Shown in pieces: positions 35,502-46,957 of a stretch of 64,000 bases of DNA. The stretch is from Acridotheres tristis. Taxonomy: Eukaryota > Chordata > Aves > Passeriformes > Sturnidae. The stretch is from positions 15,228,501 through 15,292,500 of the forward strand of contig CM072891.1 of assembly GCA_037013685.1 (NCBI GenBank). The letters run 5' to 3'. Position numbers and translations under genes: made by a program. Within the stretch, counting starts at the first letter, position 1, and every line of letters starts with the position of its first letter. The notes under the pieces are model-generated. The model saw only the letters and a list, made by a program, of their open reading frames with translations. It was not told where the DNA came from and searched no databases.

Positions 35502-38483
35502 ACATGGCACTGCACACAGTGTGACCACCATGGCTGCAGTGATCCAGGGAGATCCTGCTTCCTGCAGGGAGAGATTTTACCATACTGGATCAGGTCACAC
35601 AGCCATGACATCCAGCATCATGCTTTAAGCAATGACCAGCACCTGATGTTTCAAATGAAGCTGAAAGCACCTGACAATATAACTGGAGAACTGTGTGTGG
35701 CAGAAGGGTTTGTTTTACTGGCTCTGGGTGCTTATGGAATTGAAAACCCAGCTACTTCCATAATAAACCATAAAGCCATGACTTCCTTCTGTATGTGGAG
35801 CTGGACTTAGGAATACTTCAGCAATAATGACAAGCTGTCTTTAATTGGTCTGGGGGAAAAACATAGTGAGAGCCAGAGATGACATTTGCAGCACAGACTT
35901 GGTGAAAAAGTTATTTTCTATCTACCTGAATTTACAGGCAAGTTGGAATTTTCCTGGCCAAACTAACAAAACCATTGACTGACTTGCTGCTAAACCTAGC
36001 ACACTGTGCTGTTAACACTGGTTCATTATATTTTATTGCTGATTGCAGGGCTGCTGCTATGGAACACTGTGTTCAGATAAAGCTCCTCTGAAGAACCAAT
36101 GTGAAATAGGGGAACCCTGATAACCGTATAAATTAAGATACCTTTAATGGGTTTTAAGAGCACAGTCCATCCACTGCTGTTTTTAGAAACTGACAATGGT
36201 TTCCCTGTTCTAGTGATCAGGTAATTTTTAAAACCTGTGATCTTTCCTGATTTTTATTGACTGTGATAATTTTGATTGAATTGTTTATGCTGGCAGTGAT
36301 AATAAGGCTAAAATGTTCTGTTTAACGTAATTTGATTTTCAAGGTTTCAGAAAGACTAAAACCATGGGTGACAAATTTTTAGATGAAATCTTTGATGATG
36401 CAGAGTTTTAGGAGGTCATCTTAGTGTGTGCTGAATCCCAGCTGCAGTGAGCTGTACATCTCCATTATGCTGCTGGATGTGTTTTCAAATGAAACACCTA
36501 ATCCAGCACCTATATTATTATATAAGGATATAAGGGTACCAACTGCACCATGAGAACTGTTTTTGTAAAAGAAGCAGGTCTTCAACAAAGGAAGATTTCC
36601 CACATGAATCCATCTTAGAAAAGTTGGGGTGAATTTTAGATAGACTACACTGATTTGTTCCTGTGTTGATAGACTTGTTTCCTTATCCTGTTAAGTCCAA
36701 ATTATAAACTAGAACGGAAAATTTAATGTAATTAAAACACTGAGCTATCAACTTCTTTTTTTTTTTTTTAAAGTGAGATTTTAATCACATAAGAATATAT
36801 ATTTGCCAATTCAACAAGACACGTTTGAAGGAGATTTTGAGTAATTCTGGGGACTGGAATGTAATTCTCTCATGTTTGTGTCTGGCCCAATACAGACACC
36901 ACTAATTAAGGGAATGCTCTTTTGGTTCACTGTACAGACATTAGCTTCATTTCAGTGAAGGCAAAATCTTGGGTCCTGATTTAAAAATAGGTATTGCAGA
37001 CATTCCACAGAGGAAAGCTCTTTGAAATGTCTCCTTGGGTACATGCAGTTCCCTGCATTTGTGCTTAATAGTAGAGCATAATTAGATTTCAAATTAATGG
37101 ATCATGTGACTGTCCTCAAACAAGGCTAGGCTAGGGTGAGTCAGTAGGCAAGTGAGTTAATTTCCTCTTTTGAGACCATAATTTCAGTCCCTATCTCTTT
37201 TTAAGTATGTATCTCTATGAAATATATATGTTTTGGTATGTTTATATATTCACCCCTCAACTACCAACAGAATAGACAGTCAGCTGGGCTAACATCCTTG
37301 GCACAGGGTGAAACAGCACTCAAAAATGTCATAATTTGTCTGGAACCCCACGCCACAAACAAGTATATGAGGAACTGCTCTCAGCAGCTTTAAGGCATGA
37401 TTATTCTATGAAATAGAAAATGGTAACGAAGACACTCATCTTCCCATTTCATTACCTCTCCCCAGAAGCAATTCAGTTTCATTTGCATGGCACAATATTC
37501 AGGTTGTTGAATCCTAGTCTCTCAGGACTGTCTCAAAGCACTGGTAATGATTTCAGATCCCCTGCACAAACATCCACTGCAGACTATAATTCTGTATTTT
37601 CTCCACTCCATCATTTTTTCTTATTTCTCTCTTGTGTGAACACACTAGTAAAAGGCGTGGATGACTCTAAACTGGGGATGGAGGACATCACAACATGGCT
37701 CTCTTTCTAGCTTAGAAATAAATGATCTGTGTATTACTCAGCTGAACCCAACAGGAGGTGGCTTTTGAAACTCCAGGAAAATTACTACAAACAATGCAAA
37801 AAAAAGCTGCAAAGAGTAGCTCTGGCTCAGATCCTCAAAACTAGGTAGATACCTTACTCCTGCTTTAGATTTAGATTATTATGAAGTATGCTGGCTTCAG
37901 TCCTTTAAATCTCTATGTATTTCTAAATGACTCACAAGAAAATATATATGAGTGAGAGAGGAACTGATGTGGCTTTTAACAGGCATGAAAAGAACGGAGA
38001 TCTAAAAATTGAACAGGACTGAATTTCTTTTCTTAAAACATACGGACTGTAATGAACCTCTTGTGGGAGGACAGTATTTTTCTAATTATTTTACTGGGGC
38101 CGGTATTTCCTCCCCAGAACCTAACTAAAATTATTTCTTTTAGATAGTGGTCAGGGGTTATCTTGTTGGATGGATAAAACACTCTTGTAAAGTCTGTAGA
38201 AATTAAATTCTTTAGATTTTTATCCCCAGGCTCTGAAAAAAGTATTTCCAGGCTTTTGAATAGTTTATTATCATCAAAACCACTGTGTACATTTCATGGT
38301 ATTGCATAACGGGCTGTTGTTCAGTAATTTCTGCTGGCATTAGTTTTGGACAAGGGGAGGAGATGAAGTAAAAAATATTTAAAAAAATAAAAGGAAAGCA
38401 GCTTATTAAGAAGATATGTTTTCTAATTATTTTTTTCTCACAAGTCCTTTGTTTTTTGCATTATTTACCTATTTAACACTTAG

Positions 38484-38603
38484 GTTATATCAGATGGTCA
38501 GAGGACTAATTGATCATAAATCAATTACTCTATTTCATTTATAGTTACATCAGATGGTCAGAGGACTAATTGATCATAAATCAATTATTCTATTTCATTT
38601 ATA
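38484..38603. repeat. 60-bp direct tandem duplication
   Basis: Two adjacent copies (38484-38543 and 38544-38603) are identical except at two positions (T/C at 38488/38548 and C/T at 38528/38588). Each holds an inverted repeat TAATTGAT-CATAA-ATCAATTA. The high identity suggests a recent duplication or an assembly duplication. Confidence 0.95.
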
Positions 38604-41600
38604 ATTACAAAAGAGTATTTTTCATGTTTAGTTTGCTGGTGTGCAACCTTTTCAGTTGGTTTTTCACACCACATGAGTCAGTGGCACTAATGAGCCAGAT
38701 ATGGTGGTAGTAATTAGCTGAAATGAGCTTCTTGATTTTTCCCCCCCTGTGATTTCTTTTTATTTCTTTTTTTTTTAATCTGACCCTTTATTGAGAAAGA
38801 CTATAACTCTGTGATCTTGAGTCAGGAAGCTACTCTGCTGATTTTGAAGATCAAATCAGCTTTAGCTCAGACTTAGTAATGACCCCAGCAGCATCTTTTA
38901 GCAGCAGGGGGTAAATTTATAATCCTCAGTGTTGCAGCACAAAAGTTCTGCCACATGTAATATAGGAATTAGCCCATTAGCTGTGGCACAGGACATAGTT
39001 GTCTATAACTAATAGCAAATGTCATGTACACTACTCAGCTTTACTGTGAATGAACAAGGGGCAGGGTAAAAAATCCCTACACTGCTTACAAAAGCCAAGT
39101 TTTAATTCCGTTTTTCTGTAGCAGGTTTAAGAGTAACTTGTGAAGAATGATCTTTCAGATGTATCAAGTATCTGATACTGCATGTAGGCAAGGAAGTATA
39201 GGGGGGAAAATTCCTGAAAGACTGACTTGTTTGGACAAATGCTACTTTCATTTCCAGCAAACTGGAGTTCTACCCTATGAAGTGAGTATGAATATTTCTT
39301 TTTCCTATACCAATATTTGAGTGATATTGTAAAGTATATCAACACTGCACTTTTAAATGCATTTTGGGCGATAAACTACAGGTCTTAAACTACAGAAAAA
39401 ATTTTGAAGTTCATTCTCTTGGCAAAGCCTTTTTGCATTTTCTGGATTCTGCAGCCAGCTGCTTTAAGTAAAGAAAAATAGTAGCTCACTCATACTTGTG
39501 AGTAAAAAAGGAATCAGCATCAAAGATTATGGATACTTTTTTCTAATACAGTTCTCATAGCTTTACACATTTTTTTTCTAACTCAACTGAAGTGCTGTGA
39601 GGCCTCACTAAGATCAAAGATTCAAAATAATGGAAGGTTATTAACTCATGTTTAAGATAAATCTGTAACTTTAAATAGAAAGGTGATGTTTCTGCATATT
39701 GCATAAGAGCATGTGATACTGTTGAGGGGTATATTTGCCTGAAGGGACAAGAGGGTAACAGCAATGTCATAGAAATATTCCAACTTTCTTCTGAAGTCCT
39801 CTTCATCACTTCATTGGTCATTGGCACAGGAGTAATCCTTGAGTGAGGTGACTGGGTAAATAGGGGAGATAAAGTGATTAGTTTAGTTTCTGCACTTCAA
39901 AATTAAATCAAATAAATCAAAAGCTGATTATTTAGCACCAGTTGATGAAAGTATGTCTAAGATGCATTTAATATTTTTGTGAAAACAACATTGTTTGCAC
40001 TAACAAAGAAAGTTTGAACTTTGGACTTTTGATTCTGAATTTGTTTTTCATCTTGGCCTGGCTTTGGCAAGTCATAATTCATCAGAAGAGGAGTGAAAAT
40101 GGAATTTGAATTTAAGTACTTATAATCTAAACTTTTAATGTCTTCATTCCAGAGGAAAGATTCTCATGCATATCAAACACTGAATTCCTCATATCCATCA
40201 TCCACATCTACTAGGAACCTCCCCTTGTTTATTCCTTGTGACAGAAATCCAATTGTCATTGTAAAGGACAGAGACACAAATTGATGTAGAGGAACTTTAT
40301 GACCCTGCTGTTGATTAAGTCAGAATTTTTTGAGAAATGCTGCATTAAATATAATTTCCATAAGGATGTAATGAAATATTTACCAGACAAATATTATAAA
40401 ACTAATCTTCATTCTTGCTCATTAACAGTGAACAAAGAGAGATGGTATCCTTTGTTTGTTGTTGTTGCTTTTAAGTGTATGGACTTTGGCCTGCAGTTAC
40501 CTGAACCAGCACTTGGATAAAAATGTTGGATCACGAGTTTGAGAGACTGTTTAAATGGATGCAGTGAGACAAGAGCTTGTGCCAGTGAAGCTGCACTGAT
40601 TTATACAAGCTGTGGTTCTGGCCTGTGAATTTTATTTTTGACAGTAACCACTATTATAGCACAGTCAGGACTTTCTACAGGCATTCTTCATGACACAGAG
40701 CACTGGCTCAGCATCCATAACTAATTTGGTGTTGAATGAAGTGATTGCTATGCACTGAATTGATATTGAAACTTCCCATTGAGAGAACATTCCAAAAATA
40801 GCAAAATTCAGCATGTGTTCAGAAAAAAAAGGAGCTTAAAGAAGCTGCTTTTTCTCAGGGGCATAAAAAGTCAGGTCATTTTAGTTGTAGTATGAAGTAT
40901 GGATCTTTGAATTTCATTCATGCTTTTGATGATTGTGCCACTATATAATGGGCAGAGTGGCATGGCCAAGGATCATTGGATTGAAAATGGAATTGGTCAT
41001 AATTCCTTGCAGTCTGCAAGGAAGGTGAAGCAAAGCCCAGTTCAAAATCCTTGAATCAAGAGTCTGAAAATCAGAATTTCATGAGGACAGCAGTAGCTCT
41101 GTACCAACTTCCAGGTATACTGTTAGCTGTTTTTGCATTGTCTGCTCATATTGTTCAGCAATGACTAATAAAATTATTCCTCTCATTTCCTAGTATGTTC
41201 TTACTTTGCCTTTTAGTAAAAATTGGAAGATGAAGAATAACATCAAAGAGCAATTGAATATGGTCTAGAAAGTGCATTTCTCACTCTTAAGTGTGGCTTG
41301 TTAAATTTCATTTTGAGAAATGAAGCTGTATTTAGTATAAATGTGAGGGATCCTGGTGAGAAGAAAAGCACCCCAAACCATTAAAAGAAAAAAATCTTTT
41401 CTTTTTGCTGCTATATAATTTTGAACTTACTTAGCAATTTGTACTACACTTAAGGAAAAAAAAGAAATTGCTGACAACTTGGACACCAGACTGCAGGCAA
41501 ATTAAATTTTAAAAGAAGAATTTAGTATTCTTTAAGAAGGAGAAATGAATTTTGTCAGTTCCTAGAAGACCCTTAATTAAATTGAAAGGTGCCTTACTAT

Positions 41601-41643
41601 GCTACTTTTATACATTAAGGAGAAACTATTAAGTTGTTTTGCT

Positions 41644-41663
41644 GACTTCAGTATACTGAAGTC
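41644..41663. repeat. Perfect 20-bp palindrome
   Basis: The half-site GACTTCAGTA is followed immediately by its exact reverse complement. There is no spacer and no extension of symmetry beyond 20 bases. No function is known to me. Confidence 0.95.
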
Positions 41664-42066
41664 TTGCTGAGCTGCTTTGTGGAGCTGCAGGAAACGTTCC
41701 CTCTTTAAACAGCTGTAAAGTATTATGAAATGATTTTAATACAGCTTTGCTCCTTTCTTGTGGTTACCTATAGAATGGACTTTAAATCCCGGTATTTGCC
41801 ACTGAATGTTAATTTTTTGCCTGTTTTAAGTAAGAAATGTTGCTCAGGGCAGTCTGGACAGCAGGTACTGAATGTTAATAGATCCCACCAAATGTTGGTT
41901 GCTGTCTGAGGAAGATGTAAGATAATTCATGGCTGTTTCCCAAGTAATCTCTCACACCCTGTCTCACTCAGGACAAATGCCAGGGAAAAGACTGTCTGGC
42001 ACATGCTTTTGCAAATATTGATAGATAAGCTTAGCTTAGTGTTTACTAAAGGATGTAGGGGCCAGT

Positions 42067-42089
42067 CTAGGTACCCTTAGGGTACCTAG
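42067..42089. repeat. Perfect 10-bp stem, 3-base loop
   Basis: CTAGGTACCC (42067-42076), loop TTA, then GGGTACCTAG (42080-42089). It lies about 440 bases before the GATA array. It has no T run after it that would suggest a Pol III terminator. Confidence 0.9.
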
Positions 42090-42530
42090 CTTTGTGTCTC
42101 TCCTAAAAAGGATCCATTGCATCTGCTGAACAAAATGGAAAGTTACCAGAAGCTATTAATAAAATTTCAAATATTGAAATTCATAAAAGCAGATTGTTCT
42201 CCCAATCTAATTCTACAGCAGTGCTCTAGTGCTGTTCTGACAGAAATAACTGTTCTTTATCATGATAGGAGTGAATGAGAAATACACTCCACTTGGAGTC
42301 GAATCCTTTTCCAAATATGTATTTTCCAAAACACTAGGGAAGTTTACCCTAATTGCTTTATGTCAAATTTGAGCATAACTATATAGCCCACATTTCTAAA
42401 TTTTGCCTTTTATTTCAGTTGAAGACAGCAGCCTTCAGTATTTCTTGATGTAACATGGCAAACTATAAAAAAAACTGCTGTGAGTCTCTCCAGAAATACT
42501 TAGGTTTCAGTGGGAAATAAGGTGACTGTG

Positions 42531-42546
42531 ATAGATAGATGACAGT

Positions 42547-42577
<31 letters not shown>

Positions 42578-42628
42578 GTAGATAGATAGATAGATAGATA
42601 GATAGGTAGATAGATAGATAGATAGATG

Positions 42629-42694
<66 letters not shown>

Positions 42695-42720
42695 AATACA
42701 GACAGATAGACAGATGGATG
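42531..42720. repeat. (GATA)n tetranucleotide microsatellite
   Basis: Nearly perfect GATA/TAGA repeats run from about 42547 to 42693, preceded by a short block and followed by a degenerate tail with GACA and GATG units. Interruptions are few: GGTA at two places and one GATGGA. The minus-strand reading frame of YLSI repeats is a by-product of the repeat. Arrays of this length are usually length-polymorphic. Confidence 0.97.
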
Positions 42721-43186
42721 TTGTTTTTCAGTGAAGGATTTAAAATTCACAGGGAAACACCTAGAGAAAAGTCAGTATATAACTCTAAGCTGTGTTAGTC
42801 AACATAAAACCTCTTAAATTCTATGTGCACCAGACAACATTGTAAAGGAGGAGATAAGAACCTCTCTTTCCTTGATGTGGATTATGTCTGCTGTTTTTAT
42901 GTCATAATTTTCATTGCAACCCTATAATTAATCACACTGAGGAAGGAAAAAGAGAAAAACAAAAGAAATAACTCATTATTCAGAAAAAGGAAAGTTTGTT
43001 TCTCGAGAACTAAAACTAGATCCATTCTTAAGGTATGATTACTGTTCTATCAGCATTCAGCAATCAGAATTCTTTATTTCATACTTAAAATAGAACGGTT
43101 AGCTTTGTCTTTACTATTCTAAGCCTATTTTATAAAAGCTCCATTTCCATAGCAGTTGGTTGTCTGAACCTCTTGATATTCATAAA
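42721..43186. other. Non-coding spacer
   Basis: AT-rich sequence between the GATA array and a CR1 end. Nothing further seen. Confidence 0.6.
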
Positions 43187-43560
43187 CCCATGAAATTATT
43201 GAATGGTTTGGGTTGGATGGGACCTTAAAGATCATCCAGTCCAACCCCCTCTGCTGTGGGCAGAGACATTTACTAGTCCAGGTTACTCAAAGCCCCATCC
43301 AGCATGGCCTTGAACAACTCTGGGGATGGGGCATCCACAGCTTCTCTGGGCAACCTGTTCCAGTGCCTCACAGTAAAGATTTTCTTCCTAATATCTGATC
43401 TACATCTGCCTTTTTTCATTTTAAAGCCATTTTCTCACATTCTATTACTGCATGCCCTTGTAAAAAAGCCCCTTTCTTGTATGCCCCATTTAGGTATTGG
43501 AAGGCTGCTCTAAGGTCTCCCAAGAAAGCTTATTTTTCAAGAATGGATAAGTCTAGTTTA
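43187..43560 (-). mobile_element. CR1 LINE 3' end, - strand
   Basis: The plus strand begins with the reverse complement of a CR1 3' UTR: ATGGTTTGGGTTGGATGGGA and GATCATCCAGTCCAACCCCC (about 43203-43250). It continues through GCCCCATCCAGCATGGCCTTGA, GGGGCATCCACAG and CAACCTGTTCCAGTGCCTCAC-type blocks, which are the minus-strand end of the CR1 ORF. The copy is 5'-truncated and decays towards 43560. The two short ORFs across it have no independent meaning. Confidence 0.9.
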
Positions 43561-46500
43561 GAGAGTACCAAGGATCACAAACTTCAACTGGAATAAAAAT
43601 CATCTGATTTCATTGACTTGAATGAAACAACTCCAGTTTATCCCATCTGGGAAATTGGACTAAGTTCAGACAATTTCCTAGAATTACAGAGAAAAATGTT
43701 GCCTTCACTCTACTGGAAAGGAAAGAAGTTATAAAGAGCAGGAAAGTGTTATGTATATCACTTTCTTTTCCCTATATAATTTTTTTCCATCATCCCCTCC
43801 TAGCTAGTCATAACTTAGATTTAGATCTATGGTTGCAGTGTTCGAGGAAATTCTTAAATCTGTGCATGTTCCTTATCTCTGATACACAGCAGCTGTCCTG
43901 TCTTCCATGAAATCCTTCTGAGATTTAGATCCCAGTTCAGAAATGAGGTCTAGGAAATCTTTTTGCTTCTATGTGAAGAATGTGAGACAGAACTCCCTGA
44001 AGTCTTTGCTGGTTCTAGTTGCTGTGATTACATTTTGTCATTTTCTGAGCTTTCTTAAGTACTGAACATGTCAACAGCAATATGAATAAAGAAATTAGGG
44101 TGCTTTTCTGAAGATACTTGAACCCAAGTTTTAAAGCCATTTTTGCAGATCAAAAGCAGACAATGACAGACAATTACTTGGTAATAGCTGCCATTAGGCA
44201 TTCTTGCACAAGTGGATACATCTAGAAATAGGCAAAGAGATGTATTTGCCTATAGGCAGACAGTAAAATCCACTGTTCAGTTAATTGTGTAATCTTCCAG
44301 TCTAAAAAGCCCACTGTGTGATGCAGGTCTGCAAGGCATTGCAGTGTTGGGGATATACGTGCCATTTATCAATATCTAAATATCAATACACATAAACAAA
44401 TAAAAGTGCAAATTAGCACTTAAATTTATCATTGCTTTTAGTAGCTCCCAACCACATGGAACTGGTGTGAAATACTCTGGTGAGAGAGTGCTTGATGATG
44501 CCAAAAGTCTTCAGATACTTCACAGGAGGACTGCATCATCCATGTCCACTATAAGTGCTTGCATGGGCGCCTGCTAATGGCACCTTGAAAATATTTCATG
44601 TCCTTGTCCTCATGCATCTTCCTGGAGTAGGAAGTATACACAGGAATCCAGAAAATAGTTCTGAGCCAAAGAGAACTAGACACATTAGCACTTTTCTCTT
44701 TCAACAGTATTTTTGATGTGCTCAGGCTAGAGCAACAGTTAAAATTCAAAAATTCAGAAAATATTTTCTTGATAGAAAACAAGTGGCTTTTTAAAAAGAA
44801 TGTTGAGGTATCTTTGGGTGTGTTAGGTATAGCTATGCATATAGAAATGCATGAGTTTTAATGAAATCTTCACTGGCTATATTGTGTTTTATTATGATCT
44901 TTAACTATTGACCAGATCAGGTGTTGCCTATAGTAACTCTGTATCTTTCAATGTGCAGAATGAGATAACCTGAATTCAGTACTTGGGTCTTTATCAGTAA
45001 AGTTCTTCTTCTCCGGAAGCTATTTGTTACCATAACGTATGACAGATGCTTTAAATCAGCTGCATTAATATATTGACATTTTAAAATATGATATTACTGG
45101 GTTTTTTATAGCTGACTTTTATATATAGGAAGTCTTTTTTAGCTGTCTCAGTTACTATTTTTTTCCTTTTATGTTCTGTGACAGTTTTAATTAAAGGAAA
45201 ATTACATTTCCATCTCCCTGAAAACTATCCTGAAAGAATGTCATCAAAGCCCTAGTGCTTACATCAGCAATAATCTGCAGTTGGCACTATATAGCAAATT
45301 CTTGTTGATATATGGCATGGAGTCCTGACTCCACTGAAACCAAATGCAAAACTCCCTTTGGTTTCTGTAGGAGTATATTTTTACCTATGATTTTCTCTCA
45401 TGGAACTAGTTTAAAATGCAAGTGTGTGGTGAGCTCATGAACATAGAATATTGTATCAGCATTTAAGAGTCTGAACAGCTGAACAAGCAGGCAGCACTGC
45501 TGATACTGGGCATTAGAGCCTGTTGGTAACTTGAAGCAGATATACAGCAGATACATAGTAGTGAAAATTATCATCTGCTAAAGTATTATAAGCTAGCTTT
45601 CCTGGATCTGATATGAATGTTGTAATAATATTTTGAATTTTGCCATTGATTTTGACCAGCAGGCTGTAAGAAGCCTACATAGAGAAGATATTCCACTAAA
45701 TAAAGGTGCATTAATCAATTTTAAAATCATGTCTATGTGAAAAGTAATCTATTAATTTCTCTATAAGACCTCCTGTAGTATAAAGTTCCAGAAAGATAAC
45801 ATCTATTCTATCTTTACAATTTATGATTTTTGGATTTATAGCTTGTCTGGACAGAAAGAGAATAACTCATGTAATTTGCCACGTTTTCTCACAAATTCCT
45901 TTAAAACCTTGGATTTCACCAAGCTGCATTCAAAGCTCTCTTTGTTAATCATAACTTGCTAGGCAGGTCTACATTATCAATTCTTGAATCAGATGATACA
46001 TTCTGAAAAGATAGGCACTGTGTCTTGGATACCTCAAGAAAACACTTTGGGATAGGTGATATAGGATTTTGCTAGTGTCATACATATCTCAGCACATATA
46101 GAAACACAATGCTCCAATATCAAGTTGCTCTGGAATTAATTTACCATTTGAATAAAATTAAAAATAGTTAAAATAAAAATACATAATTATTTTATTTTAT
46201 CATGTTAAAGTGGTTGATACAGGTATAAAACTGGACCTAGTTCTGTCTCTTTATCTTTGCTTCCAGTGCCTGACTAAGCTAAGCTAGCTAAAGGGGAAGG
46301 ATGCTTATTTCCTGTTAAGGTAAAATTCAAATGTCATTTTATATGTGCATTGTGCATGTGTGCCCCTATGATTATGCTTAATACAAAGATATTTGGAGGT
46401 TAATGAACTAATTATTGGGATCTACAAATAAAAACTTTAATAATTAGTCACTTTAAAGGGAAACTGGTTTTGAAACATTATCTTTCAACAGTACCGTAAT

Positions 46501-46602
46501 ACATGAAACAAATCACTCCTTTACCAGGTCAGAAACATGTTGTTAGAGAAGAATTGGCACTTGAGAGAATATAGCTAATGAAAATGAGATTTGGAGAGTT
46601 TA
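43561..46602. other. Non-coding, AT-rich; nothing seen
   Basis: No ORF above 80 codons and no recognisable repeat. Confidence 0.6.
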
Positions 46603-46957
46603 TGTCAGTCTGACCTCCTGCCAGGGAAGGTCATGGGGCAGATTACCTTGCCATCACACAGCATGTAGAGGAGAACCAGGGGATCAGACCCAGCCAGGAT
46701 GGGTTTAGCAAAGGCAGGTCTTGCTTCACTAATCCGATCTCCCTCTGGCACAAGGTGACCTGCCTAGTGCACGTGGGAAGGGCTGTGGATGTTATCCTGC
46801 TGGAATTCAGTAAAGCCTTTGGCACTGTCTTCTGCAGCATTTTCCTGCAGAAACTGGCTTGCCATGGCATGGACAGGTGAACACTCCACAGGGTAAAAGC
46901 CTGGCTGGATGGCTGGGCGTGGAGAGTGGTGCTCAATGCAGTTAAATCCAGTTGGTC
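46603..46957 (+). mobile_element. CR1 LINE internal reverse-transcriptase fragment, + strand, inactivated
   Basis: The plus strand encodes an eroded central CR1 reverse transcriptase. It opens with a VSLTS-PGKVM-like block (46603-46640), followed by GFSKGRSCFTN-like sequence around 46700-46735. The polymerase motif A region at 46797-46829 reads LLEFSKAFGTV, and a GMDR block ends in a stop near 46880. In motif A both expected aspartates (LDFSKAFDTV in active CR1-type elements) are changed, to E and G. Neither end of CR1 is present. Confidence 0.85.

Larger units (their letters stand above)
35502..42530. other. Non-coding; duplication and palindromes listed separately
   Basis: Apart from the 60-bp duplication and the palindromes, this is ordinary AT-rich sequence. 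A small inverted repeat (GCTGATTTTGA with TCAAATCAGC) sits at 38837-38860. No gene or RNA gene was recognised. Confidence 0.55.

Noticed and set aside
34927..35810. Several overlapping ORFs of 123-220 codons on both strands
   Set aside because: All cross the 26-bp minisatellite, whose unit lacks stops in every phase. Outside the array they have no domains; they are repeat artefacts.
42067..42089. Hairpin considered as a terminator or microRNA precursor
   Set aside because: The stem is far shorter than a microRNA precursor and no T run follows; kept only as a structural curiosity.
42463..42750. 95-codon minus-strand ORF rich in YLSI repeats
   Set aside because: Pure translation of the GATA microsatellite.
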